Source of the DNA: Priapulus caudatus
Taxonomy: Eukaryota > Priapulida > Priapulimorpha > Priapulimorphida > Priapulidae
Reading direction: 5' to 3'
Length of the DNA stretch: 47,254 bases
NCBI RefSeq assembly: GCF_000485595.1
Contig: NW_014577116.1
Coordinates: 732,494-779,747, forward strand
Below are positions 30,062 through 41,689 of this stretch, in pieces (the stretch's first letter is position 1; each line of letters starts with the position of its first letter). A program made the translations under genes and the position numbers. A model generated the notes under the pieces. The model was not told the origin of the DNA, ran no database searches, and was given only the letters and a program-made list of their open reading frames with translations.

Positions 30062-30310
30062 CGCTTCATAGTCTCTTGTCTTTCTCCTGGACATCAGGCA
30101 AATCACGAGGGGAACTTGCTTGATGCTGGCACCTTTCTGTATAAATGTGTGGATTGACCACATTTGGTGGAAGGGGGCAGTGACGATCTTAAATGTCCTG
30201 TCACAAAACCAACGTTTTCCATTTTGGAGCAGCTACAATTGGATTGGCGATGCGAAGATGTGTCGTTGGTCGTCGACATGTACATCGTTGATGAGGAAGT
30301 GATCACATTT
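30062..30310 (-). pseudogene. MULE-like transposase exon fragment (Y1)
   Basis: A less intact counterpart of 36384-36133. The WFCDRTFKIV block is present, but the downstream SIHAFI block carries substitutions (THLY where copy 2 has SIHAF), and the frame listed in copy 2 is interrupted here. Confidence 0.45.
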
Positions 30311-30358
30311 CAAATAGTCTGTGTCGTAATGTTATCGTAATAAATATTTATAAAATGA

Positions 30359-32168
30359 TGTAGTGACCCTAGGGGTGATCACTCAGACATTTCCCTGCAC
30401 GTTGATGCGCAGGGTATTTATTTGTTTCCTGGATATTCCTCACTAACTCCTAGGAAGAGGGACGTACTGGTGTTGAGACTACGGAGAGTCTGCCGTGGCT
30501 CCGGTGTGTACGCTTGCGTGGTCTTTTGTATGCGACGTTATACGGCAAGGAAACAATCCACAGGATGGATGCTTAACTTGTCTGACGGCAGTCAAACATT
30601 TATTTTACAAACAACGTGCAGAGGTACATATGCGTAGAATGGTGAATATAAATTCTAATGTCACTCGGATGCGTGCATAAAACTCTGACAGCCTACACAG
30701 ACTATAATGTCCGGAAAGATCGGTAGCTCCGACTAGCGGTGCATGCCTCGTCTCCCGTTCACAGTCGTGGTCACGACACGTATGGCTAGGCCTCTGACAG
30801 GCAATGTCCAGAAAGATCGGTAGCTTCGACTAGCGGTGCATGCCTAATCTCCTGTTCAATGTCGTGGTCAAGGAATGCATGGCCAGGTCTCCGACAGGCG
30901 GAGCGTCTGGGCAAGGTGTCGTAACTCACCGTGTCAGCTAGGCTCTGTCGTGGTCAGGATATACAGCTCCGACACAGACTCCGACAGGTTCAGACAGGTT
31001 CAGGATAAGTAGCTCCGATAACGGTGCCACTTCGCAGAACGCAGATGAAGTGTCTTGCTGTGGTCAGCGGGCCCTTATTTATACGGGTTGCACTACTTTA
31101 CATGTACATGGAATATATTCATGCACCTGGTGTGCTCAACCGTGCAGTTGTAATGCCGCGCAATCGTATAGGTACCAGGTTCTGCTTGTGGTACGGGCAC
31201 TAGACCCTTAGGTGCACACGATTAATAGACAGACGTAGAAGAACGTATGATAAACACAGAGTGTAACGTACAACAACAAGTCGTTCTATTAGGTCTCTCA
31301 CTGAGTAGTACAGAGCATGCTATAAGCCTCTACGGCTAATGTCACGTACACGTTCGTTTACGTAACTTGACATACATACTATACGTAACATGTGTTACGT
31401 ATCATAATAGAGTTTGTACACTCCATACCATATCTCAATGGAGTTTACACACAAATGCTATCGTTCAATAAAGTTTAAACACATATGCAAACAGTATACG
31501 AGACTCAATACAATACTAAGATAACCATACTCACTAAGGCTGCTGGGTTCGACTCTCAATCTGTAGTCTTTGTATCGCTACTCTTTCTGATGTTAACTGT
31601 CAGAGCATCCTCTACTAGTAGCCCTGTTCACATTGCTGCTGACTTAGTCCCTTTTAAGAAACTGTAAAGAAGCCAGTGAGTGACTTTGTTCTGAGTGTAA
31701 ATTATCTGTTCATCTGCAGACAGACTCATGAGGAATAGTTCGAATGTTTGCTGGTTGGTAATGACTTCATCCAGCTCACAAATTAAAGATTAGCAGTCTT
31801 TAACAGCAATTCATGCGTTGATGACGACCACAGACGAAAGGTTTACGTATCGTTGACTCTGGTATTCTTGCGTTACACACTGAACCGTATACACACCTCT
31901 CGAGCGCTGTAACTGACAAAGCGTACTCCCTGCAGGCTGCGTTCACTGCTTTGCACCCGAACCCACCCAAAAGCGAAACCGAAACCGTCACTTCTCGAGC
32001 GCTGTAACTCACAAAGCCTGCGTTCACTGCTTTGCACCCGAACCCACCCAAAAGCAAAACGAAAATCGTTCGAAAATGTACCGCTCATTCGCGGGGGCGC
32101 CACCGTCCAATAACATTTTATGCATTGGATTGAATTAATTTTATTTGTTGCATGCCCCTATCGGGCCA
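30359..32168. mobile_element. LTR-like segment of about 1.8 kb (Y1)
   Basis: No coding sequence. It starts TGTAGTGACCC. In the other copy (36433-38165) the corresponding segment starts TGTAATGACCC and ends GGGCCATACA, giving TGTA...TACA ends. It contains two imperfect tandem units of about 100 bp with CCGACTAGCGGTGCATGCC (30706-30890), a TTATTTATAC box (about 31075), AATAAAG (31468) and a 22-bp palindrome. These fit a long LTR, but no adjoining retroelement genes or duplication were found. Confidence 0.3.
31381..31402. repeat. 22-bp palindrome with two ATACGTAA half-sites
   Basis: ATACGTAACA-TG-TGTTACGTAT, perfect except for the two central bases. In Y2 one arm base differs. It resembles a paired bZIP-type site, untested. 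Confidence 0.5.
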
Positions 32169-32178
32169 NNNNNNNNNN
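32169..32178. other. assembly gap (10 N)
   Basis: Ten N characters between the end of block Y1 and the (TA)n start of block X2. The join across it is a scaffold inference, not read sequence. Confidence 0.99.
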
Positions 32179-32218
<40 letters not shown>

Positions 32219-32384
32219 ATCATGGGTTTATTTAATATATACCCATTAAGCACAAACATGCATATCCATTTTATCAACAACCTATTAATTATATAAAGAG
32301 CCCATTTTATATGTTAATGACCTCTTGATTTCATTGATTTCGATCAACATATCAACTTGGTTCATTTAGCTGACCATTCCTCAG

Positions 32385-32612
32385 GTACAAGCATCAAGCA
32401 GTTTGAAGACCATCTTTGTGGAAGCTGTTCGACACACACTCATGATGGAACACTTCAGTATGTGGCAGAAAAAGTTTGTGCATGCGAGACTAAATGAATT
32501 TGTATCTGCATTCATACAAATTCAGGCTGAAAGTGAGGGCTTCACCACTACAAAAGGAGGTTTTAATCTACGAGACAATTTGTATAGTTGTGTTAATGTA
32601 AAATTTACATAA
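32385..32612 (+). CDS. putative 3'-terminal exon, unknown protein (X2)
   Basis: The same sequence as 19328-19555, including acceptor, stop and AATAAAA. No domain recognised. Confidence 0.35.
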   Translation, partial: VQASSSLKTIFVEAVRHTLMMEHFSMWQKKFVHARLNEFVSAFIQIQAESEGFTTTKGGFNLRDNLYSCVNVKFT

Positions 32613-33070
32613 CTTCAACCATGTGGTCATAAAGGCCAACTTTGGTGCCAAAATAAAACTAGATCATTGTCGTTAAACATAGTTATTGACGTACAAGTGA
32701 AAACGAAATTAAAATTTGGTGCAATATCAGCAGTTTCGATAAGTAACAGAGCTGCAGCCTAGCCTTAAGATACAATGTCACATTTGGTTTTGTCAAGTCA
32801 CTGCGATGTGAATATACGCTAAATAACGCTGTTGCGCAAGTTAGCATCAATTAACAGAACTTTCATAGCGAGTGTACTGTATACAACGTCACTCTCATGT
32901 TAATATACCATACCAGGCTCCATTCCTGTGATGTTACTGTTAGGAGCAACGAGCGTCATGCACCCTCTCGTGGGAAAGCAGCAATCGGGCAGCTAGGTTA
33001 CACTCAATACTTGTACCTTTGCTCGATACACTATACTCTACTAAAACTCTTATATGCAAATATGCACTCT

Positions 33071-34449
33071 CTATTTTTTCTTGGATTTTCTCATCATTGG
33101 TGCATGTGATATATTAAGTTCCACATCTCTGTAGTCTCTTGCACTGAGATGAATAGTTTTTGGTGCCAGGTTTCTTTTGGTCAAATAACTCCTCAGTAAC
33201 GTCTCATAGCTTAGTGAAGTTAGTTTACCTCCGGCTCGAGCCTTAAACTGTGAAAACAATGTCTCAACAGCACTTCCATTAATTCTCAGTGGTGATATGT
33301 AGTTATCTGGGTGCCTTTCAATGAAAATTGAATTCAAGCCAGTGAAACCAAAATACATCACGCTGAGAAGGTCCCATGTCTGAAAGAAGAGGTAACATAT
33401 TGCTAAATTTTATTGATATAATTTTTACTATTAATACCTGCTATTAATATTATTATAATTATGCCAAATAATTGCAAGTGAAATGTTACACATCCACAGT
33501 AACACATAAGCTAATAAGAGAGTCAATTTTCAAATTTGTTAGGGATTTATGTGATTTGTGACTATTGTAGTACATTATAAAAATATTAATCTGCCAAGAC
33601 AAGAAGCGTCTTTCTTTGGGGCTTGTCAACTGGAATGAATGTTCCATGTGTTGGGAATTTTCATATGCAAACAGTTTATTAATAAATATGAATAATTATG
33701 CCACAAAGAAATTATAACGTAGTTTAAAGCTCGTTTCAAGAAACATTACTAGAAGTTAGGATATAGATACTATCAAGACCCCATTAATTATATGGGCCCA
33801 TTAATATATATAATGGGCTCTAGATACAATACTTTATGTTCATGTCATTTACCAAATCTTACCTAGTAGTGTCGGTAAAAACTGATCTTCAAAAAACTGG
33901 TATCCTTCTCGGATATTGTCCAGTGATTTGAGATGCTTTCTGTCAATGATATCATGGCTTAGCAGACCATTTTCAAATAGGAAGTTGCATTCCTGGAGGT
34001 ATTATCTCTGGTCATTATGGTACTTGCAGCATTGGTGGGCTGTGGCTTGTCCACTGGCAATGCATGGTGTATCAGTTCTGCGAGAACTTGCCTTTGCTGA
34101 AAATAAAACAATGTTATTACTTACGAGGGATCTCACACCTAATTATTACGATGGAAGGCTTGCAATTAAAATTACATTGTGCTTTTAAATACGCAAACGT
34201 TACTACTACAAATTATACTACTTTATTTGGTGTGTAGCAGGTCCGCTAGCATTTTAGCTATTAATTAAATTGCACCTGCATCACTTTAGCTGGACGAACG
34301 TTCAACTTTGTCCATGCATCCCTTTTGATGAAGCTTTCCTGTAAGGATGGTACCTCTTTAGAAACATTTTTTGCTCTGCGATCTTTATCACGCCTCCACA
34401 TGTCTTCGACAGCTTCCCAGCCAAACACAGGACCTCCTAGGTGTGTCAC
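33071..34449 (-). pseudogene. P-element-like transposase exons (X2)
   Basis: A copy of 20014-21392 with the same exon layout, the same 2-base frameshift in exon B and the same ATTAAT in place of a GT donor after SWQ. Both lesions therefore predate the duplication. Amino-acid differences are few, for example LNSIF for LDSIF in exon D and DMWRR for DTWRR in exon A. Confidence 0.55.
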
Positions 34450-34564
34450 AAATCCCTTGCTTCGCCCAGTGACTGGCTTGGATTGCCCCCTACCAGATTG
34501 AGATATATCTATATATATATATAAAGTTGTCTTTTATCTTTTGATTTCTTATTATTTTTTATTG

Positions 34565-34803
34565 TTTGGGATGGGATGGCATGGGATGGGATGGGATGGC
34601 ATGGCATGCGATGTTATGGGATGGCATGGAATGCGATGGTATAGGATGGGATATGGGATGGCATGGGATGCGGTGTGATGGGATGGCATGGAATGCGATG
34701 GTATAGGATGGGATGGGATGCGGTGCGATGGGATGGGATGGGATGGCATGGAATGGGATGGATGGATGAATGCATGCATGGATGCATGGATAGATAGATA
34801 GTT
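34565..34803. repeat. pentanucleotide satellite, array 3 (longest)
   Basis: A full-length array between blocks X2 and Y2. Its left part equals array 1 and its right part equals array 2, so it looks like the parent of both. Confidence 0.9.
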
Positions 34804-34809
34804 AGATTT

Positions 34810-35232
34810 TTAGGGGTATTTTCTTTTCAACCAAGTGGTCACCAGCTGAGTAACGCCACTGATTTCCCTGGGCAACGCCGGGTATCCCGCTAGTACATTA
34901 TATTTCCCAACCTCTCCTAAACAAAAAGCACATATATTGTCTCTGTCTCGTCCCGTGAACAAGGCACTCGCTGTCGAGGGAAGCTGTCCCCGTCGTTGAC
35001 TCTCTCTTTCCGGTTGGTCTGTCTGGCTCACTCTCTTTGGTGGCTGCACATGATGTTCTTCTCGCAGTCCTACTTCTCTTCTTAAAGCTTCGAGCATATC
35101 CTTCATCGACCAGTCCAGATACTCACTTCCCCACTTAATGGTGAGTCTCAACGGTAGCGGTAGCTTCTCCAAGATCGCGGGCACAACTATACTCGAATAC
35201 ATTATACATGATATTTCCCAACAATATCGCAC
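34810..35232 (-). pseudogene. BEL/Pao-like gag fragment (Y2)
   Basis: Open for 140 residues on the minus strand: VPAILEKLPLPLRLTIKWG, then DWSMKDMLEALRREVGLREE, a polar linker, and DNICAFCLGEVGKYNVLAG. The hxxKLP-x-x-hRhxh...Wxhxx-hhxALRxEhxxRE pattern followed by CxFC is the gag-to-zinc-finger stretch of BEL/Pao retrotransposons. The zinc finger is incomplete: no His and final Cys at the usual spacing. No protease or RT follows. The frame ends where the satellite begins. A relic of an LTR element of a different superfamily from the Gypsy copies. Confidence 0.5.
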
Positions 35233-36132
35233 TGCCAGAAATGCAAATAGTACAAAACTTACCTCGAAAAAATCAAGATAATTCCGTGGTAGTTTCTTTC
35301 CCTGTGAAATCTTTCTCCCGCCAAGAATTTGTATTTAATTGTGTGCGCGCTCCTTTGTATTGTCTTACAGCCAATCAAAATACATTAACTTCAAATTACG
35401 TAGCAGGGGATTCAAGAACAGTTCATTTCTATTACCTCTGGAAATATTCCTAGTTTTCCAGATGGCTGCCCACGACGTTATGATTTCTACGGCGTTTTGG
35501 CCGCCTTATATACGGGCTGGTTGTTACCTGCTTAACGTGTAGGTTTTCCCCCTTCCCCTAGCAACAAACAGCGGGGTGCCTCCAGCTGGCATTGCTTCTT
35601 TACGATAATCCCCGTGTGCTCTTGCCTGGTTCCTGCATTCCTCAATGATGTCGTTTGTTTACATTCTGATCCGCACTTAGCCCTGTTGCGGCAGCTGGAA
35701 CTGGCCGAGTACTTTTCCATTTGTATTCTATTTTAATTGTCTGTTTATTTATCTCATCATTATCCTTTTCATCCGTACTTTTCCTACTTTAACACATTTT
35801 GTGTTGGTTACCGGTTTTCCGATCCATGTTTTTAGTTATTCCAAAATGGCTGTGCCCTGTAATGAATAAGGAGCTATATATACCTGTAATATGTAGCTCC
35901 TTGTGTAATGAGTTATGGTTTGCCGAAATTGCTACAATAGGCACCAAATAATGGTCGCATATGAAATACCCTGGGAGCAGTGCTCCAGTACAGTACTCTC
36001 AACAACTGGAAAATATTAGCAGAGCAATTAGGCATGTTATAAATACTAATTTAAATGATTAGGCATGACTAATATAATAAAAACAGACAGACAGACAGAC
36101 CGTAGGCAGACAGACAGACAAAAAACATTTAC

Positions 36133-36384
36133 CGCTTCATAGTCTCTTGTCTTTCTCCTGGACATCAGGCAAATCACGAGGGGAACTTGCTTGATGCTGG
36201 CACCTTTCCGTATAAAAGCGTGGATTGACAACATTTGGTGGAAGGGGGCAGTGACGATCTTAAATGTCCTGTCACAAAACCAACGTTTTCCATTTTGGAG
36301 CAGCTGCAATTGGATTGGCGATGCGAAGATGTGTCGTTGGTCGTCGACATGTACATCGTCGATGAGGAAGTGATCACATTTCAT
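36133..36384 (-). pseudogene. MULE-type transposase exon (Y2)
   Basis: The minus strand reads FLIDDVHVDDQRHIFASPIQ, then LQLLQNGKRWFCDRTFKIV, PFHQMLSIHAFIRKGASIK and QVPLVICLMSRRKTRDYEA, ending at a donor GCG|GTAAAT (36132). The W-[FY]-x-D-x-TFK...hhxhHAFh...hPLhhhLhxxRxxxDY pattern is the start of a MULE (Mutator-like) DDE domain, and the Asp of CDRTFK would be the first catalytic residue. The family usually has DGTF, so DRTF is a change near the active site. Only this exon is found. The region after the donor has no transposase sequence. Mutator-like enzymes carry out cut-and-paste transposition. Confidence 0.6.
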
Positions 36385-36432
36385 ATAGTCTGTGTCGTAA
36401 TGTTATCGTAATAAATATTTATAAAATCATGA

Positions 36433-38165
36433 TGTAATGACCCTAGGGGTGATCAGTCAGACATTTCCCTGCACGTTGATGCGCAGGGTATTTATTTGTT
36501 TCCTGGATATTCCTCACTAACTCCTATGAAGTGGGACGTACTGGTGTTGCGACTACGGAGAGTCTGCCGTGGCTCTGTTGTGTACGCTTGCGTGGTCTTT
36601 TGTATGCGACGTTATACGGCAAGGAAACAATCCACAGGATGGATGCTTAACTTGTCTGACGGCAGTCAAACATTTATTTTACAAACAACGTGCAGAGGTA
36701 CATATGCGTAGAATGGTGAATATAAATTCTAACGTCACTCGGATGCGTCCATAAAACTCTGACAGCCTACACAGACTATAATGTCCGGAAAGATCGGAGG
36801 CTCCGACTAGCGGTGCATGCCTCATCTCCCGTTCACAGTCGTGGTCACGACACATATGGCTAGGCCTCCGACAGGCAATGTCCAGAAAGATCGCTAGCTT
36901 CGACTAGCGGTGCATGCCTAATCTCCTGTTCAATGTCGTGGTCAAGGAACGCTTGGCCAGGTCTCCGATAGGCAGAGCGTCTGGGCAAGGTGTCGTAACT
37001 CACCGTGTCAGCTAGGCTCTGTCGTGGTCAGGATATACAGCTTCGACACAGACTCCGACAGGCTCAGACAGGTTCAGGATAAGTAGCTCCGATAACGGTG
37101 CCACTTCACAGGACGCAGACGAAGTGTCTTGCTGTGGTCAACGGGCCCTTATTTATACGGGTTGCACTACTTTACATGTACATAGAATATATTCATGCGC
37201 CTGGTATGCTCAACCGTGCAGTTGTAATGCCACGCAATCGTATAGGTACCAGGTTCTGCTTGTGGTATGGGCACTAGACCCTTAGGTGCACACAATTAAT
37301 AAACAGACGTAGAAGAACGTATGACAAACACGGAGTGTAACGTACAACAACAAGTTGTTCTATTAGGTCTCTCACTGAGTAGTACAGAGCATGCTATAAG
37401 CCTCTACGTCTAATGTCACGTACACGTTCGTTTACGTAACTTGACATACATACTATACGTAACATGCGTTACGTATCGTAATAGAGTTTGTACACTCCAT
37501 ACCATATCTCAAAGGAGTTTACACACAAATACTATCGTTCAATAAAGTTTAAACACATATGCAAACAGTATACGAGACTCAAGACAATACTAAGATAACC
37601 ATACTCACTAAGGCTGCTGGGTGCGACTCTCAATCTGTAGTCTTTGCATCGCTACTCTTTCTGATGTTAACTGCCAGAGCATCCTCTACTAGTAGCCCTG
37701 TCCACATTGCTGCTGACTTAGTCCCTTTTAAGAAACTGTAAAGAAGCCAGTGAGTGACTTTGTTCTGAGTGTAAATTATCTGTTCATCTGCAGACAGACT
37801 CATGAGGAATAGTTCGAATGTTTGCTGGTTGGTAATGACTTCATCCAGCTCACAAATTAAAGATTAGCAGTCTTTAACAGCAATTCATGCGTTGATGACG
37901 ACCACAGACGAAAGGTTTACGTATCGTTGACTCTGGTATTCTTGCGTTACACACTGAACCGTATACACACCTCTGGAGCGCTGTAACTGACAAAGCATAC
38001 TCCCTGCAGGCTGCGTTCACTGCTTTGCACCCGAACCCACCCAAAAGCAAAACCAAAATCGTTCGAAAATGTACCGCTCATTCGCGGGGGCGCCACCGTC
38101 CAATAACATTTTATGCATTGGATTGAATTAATTTTATTTGTTCCATGCCCCTATCGGGCCATACA
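36433..38165. mobile_element. LTR-like segment of about 1.73 kb (Y2)
   Basis: TGTAATGACC at the left, CCATACA at the right, the same internal tandem units as Y1, and no coding sequence. The right end abuts block Z2. Confidence 0.3.
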
Positions 38166-38243
38166 TGCTTTCTTTATGAATTCGTTTTATACACATGACT
38201 TAGACAGATTACTGGATGTTCTCTGAAATCCCTACAATAACTA

Positions 38244-38485
38244 TGTAATATGGAACCGTATCAGACATGATAAAAATTCTGTTATCATTATATCGGTATA
38301 TTGTATATACCGATAATGTTAAGTGATACGTTTATGAGCTATTATGCCAGTAGATGGCGCTACACGTTTATCCGGGAGATAGACGCAGAACTTGTATGGC
38401 GGGCTTTTGTAATAAAGCATGACTCGTTGTGTTCCTGACAAAACGTGTTGTCTGTTTAATCTCAGCAGCAGCACAACACGTAACA
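38244..38485 (+). mobile_element. short LTR (242 bp), Z2
   Basis: Same length and ends as the Z1 LTR (TGTAATATGG...CACGTAACA), with AATAAAG and the CTCF-like word. Confidence 0.6.
38347..38361 (+). promoter_or_regulatory. CTCF-consensus word inside LTR (Z2)
   Basis: Same 15-base word as at 27375-27389. Confidence 0.4.
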
Positions 38486-38503
38486 TGGTGGCAGCAGTTT
38501 ACT
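38486..38503 (+). promoter_or_regulatory. primer-binding site (Z2)
   Basis: TGGTGGCAGCAG directly after the LTR, as in Z1. Confidence 0.6.
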
Positions 38504-38679
38504 TGAACCGTGAGCAGGTTACATTGTGAGACAGGCAAGCCTTCTGCATAGCAAAAGCTAGTCTGCATAGCCTGGACTGAAATTCAAATTCTACAGTACA
38601 GCACAATGGAGGCTCATGTGGCAAACGCCGCCGAATGGCGATGTGTATGGCCGCCGTGTCCATAACTTTGGCAGCATAA

Positions 38680-39424
38680 AACCCCCGCAGCCGCTGACCT
38701 TAAAAGAAGACAAGGTAGAAAACTGGAAACTCTAAGAAGAGATGGGTTAACTATCTCCTACTGTCGGGATTAAACACACAAGAACGAGCTTTTCAAGTGG
38801 CAATGCTAGAGAACTGCCTAGCTGATGATGCCATAAACATGCTCAGTGGATTCAGTTTCACGACTCCTGAGTCATGAGGACTGTTACCGAGATAACAGAT
38901 AAGTTCCATGAGTATGTCATAGGAGAGGTCAACGACACGACAGGATGGAGAGTCTTATTCCATCGTAGAAGTCAGCAGGAAGGAGAAGAATTCGAACACT
39001 TCCTGGCGGACCTCAGATCGTTCGCACGGACCTGTAAGCTTTGCAGTGAGTGCGAGCCATCAATGATTAGAGATAGAATCGTACTTGGCATAAGAGGAAA
39101 TGACACAAGGGAAAACCTTCTAAAATAAGGAAACTAGACCTTGGGAGATGCATCGACATAAGCAGAGCTGCAGAGTCTGCTTCTGTATGCGACAGAACAC
39201 TGAAAACGGACACGCCCGACACTGCACAAAATAAGTGCGAAGATTTACAAGAGAAGCGAAAAAGGGCAGAGAGAACAGTGCCGGTTTTGTGACGCATTCA
39301 TGTGATGAAGAAGGAAAGGTGTCCTGCCTACGAGAAAACGTGCCGAAACTGCGGCAAGCAAAATCACTTCCAGTCAAGATGCCCAGAACCGCTGGCAAAC
39401 CAGCACTACAGGGCGAACAGATAA
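38680..39424 (+). pseudogene. gag: LTR-retrotransposon gag with CCHC knuckle (Z2)
   Basis: The better-preserved twin of the Z1 gag. In the 27800-27960-equivalent region it keeps protein-like sequence (ERAFQVAMLENCLADDAINM, then RTVTEITDKFHEYVIGEV), where Z1 has stops. The 84-residue frame 38874-39128 runs into the Retrotrans_gag core, and the knuckle CRNCGKQNHFQSRC is at 39341-39382. The A-run frameshift after ENLL is shared with Z1. One base pair differs at CGCATTCATGTG (39294) compared with Z1 (CGCATCTCATGTG), so the frames before the knuckle differ between copies. No pol follows. Confidence 0.75.
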
Positions 39425-39511
39425 CAGAGACCGATGGCATAAGGGCGATTGAAGACCCGCCGAGGTCAGGTGAATCAGCTCAATGAAGACCATAAGAAGA
39501 TACAGCTCTGA

Positions 39512-39948
39512 GTGATGCCATGATACAGCTCCTAGTGATGCCGTGATACAGCTCCGTGTGATGCCGTGATACAGATCCGTGTAGTGCCGTGATACAGCTC
39601 CGTGTGATGCCGTGATACAGCTCCGTGTAGTGCCGTGATACAGCTCCGTGTGATGCCGTGATACAGCTCCGTGTGATGCCGTGATACAGCTCCGTGTGAT
39701 GCCGTGATACAGCTCCGTGTGATGCCGTGATACAGCTCCGTGTGATGCCGTGATACAGCTCCGTGTGATGCCGTGATACAGCTCCGTGTGATGCCGTGAT
39801 ACAGCTCCGTGTGATGCCGTGATACAGCTCCTAGTGATGCCGTGATACAGCTCCGTGTGATGCCGTGATGCAGCTCCATGTGCTGCTGTAATGAAGCGAC
39901 GGGTGATACCGTGATGCAGCTCCTAGTGATGCCGTGATGCAGCTTCAG
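39512..39948. repeat. 23-bp minisatellite, about 18 units
   Basis: Unit GTGATACAGCTCCGTGTGATGCC repeated head to tail, with variants CCTAGTGATG and CGTGTAGTG. The first unit overlaps the GATACAGCTC at the end of block Z2, so the array appears to have grown from the Z sequence itself. Long open frames on the minus strand are a repeat artefact. Confidence 0.95.
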
Positions 39949-39967
39949 CCGCCTCACTTCAGACAGT

Positions 39968-41659
39968 GGAAGAGGTCGATTGTAGGCGGTTTCTACATTC
40001 ACGACACACCCATGGCTGCGAACTTGCAGATACTTCATTCCACGTATCTTCATCCTGCAACTCAGCACATGCCCTGTGCAGCTATTCTTCACAGACATCG
40101 CAACCTACACACTCGGCATTTCCTACATCGTTGTTGCATGTAGGACAAGTGCAAGTCTTTTTTTGTCTTTTACTTCCTGCTCTTGCTCGCCGAGGCAGAG
40201 TTAGTTGTTGTTGGAGGCGTGAGGGTCCACGTTGTGGATCGTCAAGAGTTTGTGGATGTACATCTGGAGTTGGGCCGACCGCTTCAGGAGTTCCAAATGT
40301 GGTTGGTTGTGGCATGCTTTCTACTTCTAATATGTTCTGTTTAAGGTCTTCCGCGAGGTGTGATTCCGATGCCCGTGGATGCCAAGCTACAGCATATGCT
40401 ATGAAATGGGGCTTGAGCTTGTCTTTCGTGTAGGCACTGTAGAAAAACTTCGGGCTTGATCGAAGCATTTTCTGTAGGCGCAGGTGAGAATGCTGCTTTC
40501 CTGGGGACTGGTCTGCTGCAATGATAGCTATTTTTGTAGCTTTATCCTTTTGTTTTTGTTGCTTAATTTTGATTTGCCTTCTGTGAGCCTGAGTCTTCTT
40601 TTGTCCAAATGACTGGATTAGCTTTTTCCTGAAGTAATCTGTTGCTATCATGACAAATGAATGGATGAGCTCCCTATATACCGCAGTTGCATCCTCCTCC
40701 CGTTGGCTTGTGAGCTGGAATAGACAGTTTCATGCCTCCTGCAAGTCGTGTGTTTCTCGGAGTTTTGCTTCAATGATGTCGACAACATTCTATTTTTCTA
40801 GATGAAAGAGGCGCTGGCTTTCTAAGTTAATTCTGTATTTTTCCAGGAGCAAGAAGAACCGAATGGTATTGTCGCTGATGTTGAATAGCGACTGCCAGAT
40901 GTTCTGCTTTCGTGCAGTCTCATAAAGTGTGGCTGGCATCTGGCTGCTTCGTTGAAGGTCTGCGTAGGTTGCAGTGAGGCTGTCAAGAAGCTTGAGTCTT
41001 GCTATTGTACTCTTGCAATTTTTTTTTTGGCGTGTTCCGTGGCTGCAGAGAAGGTGCCGTAAACTGTTCCTGTACATTGTAGTGAGTTTTGCAATGCAGC
41101 GGCCAGCAACATACCGGATCTTACACATGTCTTCTTCGCTTGCTCGCAGGTCCATAAGCGGAAGGTCACCTAGCTGTTCGCGTTGCTTGTCTATGATCTG
41201 TGAGGCAGCGGTTTCCAATACTAAATGAGCAACAGCAATCAAGATGGCATGGCCGCAGGAGAGATGGTGCTCCTTCAGCTGTTCAACATCACAGCTCATC
41301 AGGAGAGCACATCTTTGCTTGTAGATGTTGCTGCGGCCGAACCTGTGCATGCTTGTTACGAATGCTGTCAGTTCTTTTGTCTTCACTTGTGTGCCTGGTG
41401 GCAGTTCTGACTACTGCGGTGCTATCATGTTGCCTATCGAAATCCAGTTTTGGCTTAGAAAAAGCTGCAGCTTTTCCTTGCCAGAATGAAGCAGGTTGCT
41501 GGCAAGTGAAGCAACCTGCTGCTGCATGACAGTCACTGGATCTTTGGACAACACGTCAGCAAGCAAGTCATCCACTGACAGTGGGCACAAGTCCGGCAGC
41601 ATAGTGCGGATTGCTTCTTGCAGGGACTGGCTCTCTACCATAGGCTCATCAGCTTGCAC
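39968..41659 (-). pseudogene. PHD-finger element protein, copy 2, downstream of PIF1-type helicase
   Basis: Minus-strand order: LQEAIRTMLPDLCPLSVDDL (41630), stop at 41411, a helical domain (41386-40790, with KIRYVAGRCIAKLTTMYRNS and FFLLLEKYRINLESQRLFHL), DATAVYRELIHSF, a basic region, SSPKFFYSAYTKDKLKPHF, GPSRLQQQLTL, then a PHD finger with all eight ligands in place (CPTCN..CVGCDVCEE-stop-LHRAC..WVCREC). Nonsense changes: Gln to TAG after LFHLEK, Trp to TGA after DLQEA, and the finger's Trp to TAG. All three fit C-to-T or G-to-A transitions when compared with copy 1. It lies directly after a PIF1-type helicase on the same strand, suggesting one large polyprotein or adjacent genes of a single mobile element. 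I know no name for the helical domain. Confidence 0.6.
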
Positions 41660-41689
41660 AGTGTGAGCCTACGACAGCATCTTGTCGAT

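Larger units (their letters stand above)
28716..32168. repeat. duplication block Y, copy 1
   Basis: Matches about 34785-38160 in direct orientation with scattered substitutions and small indels. Copy 1 has an extra internal tandem copy (about 85 bp) at 31940-32050. It ends at the N gap. Confidence 0.9.
32179..34720. repeat. duplication block X, copy 2
   Basis: Nearly identical to 19120-21655. Unlike copy 1, it continues through the full satellite into block Y2. Confidence 0.9.
34804..38160. repeat. duplication block Y, copy 2
   Basis: Matches block Y1 (28716-32168). It runs directly into block Z2 through CGGGCCATACATGCTTTC with no gap. Confidence 0.9.
38168..39511. repeat. duplication block Z, copy 2
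   Basis: Matches 27186-28535 and is followed by a minisatellite instead of the pentanucleotide satellite. Confidence 0.9.

Noticed and set aside
39512-39948. CRISPR-like array
   Set aside because: Units are contiguous with no spacers, so it is a tandem minisatellite in a eukaryotic genome.
39532-40098. 188-codon minus-strand frame rich in SRHHTELYHGIT
   Set aside because: It is the translation of the 23-bp minisatellite. The period is not a multiple of 3 and lacks stops by chance, so all frames look open.
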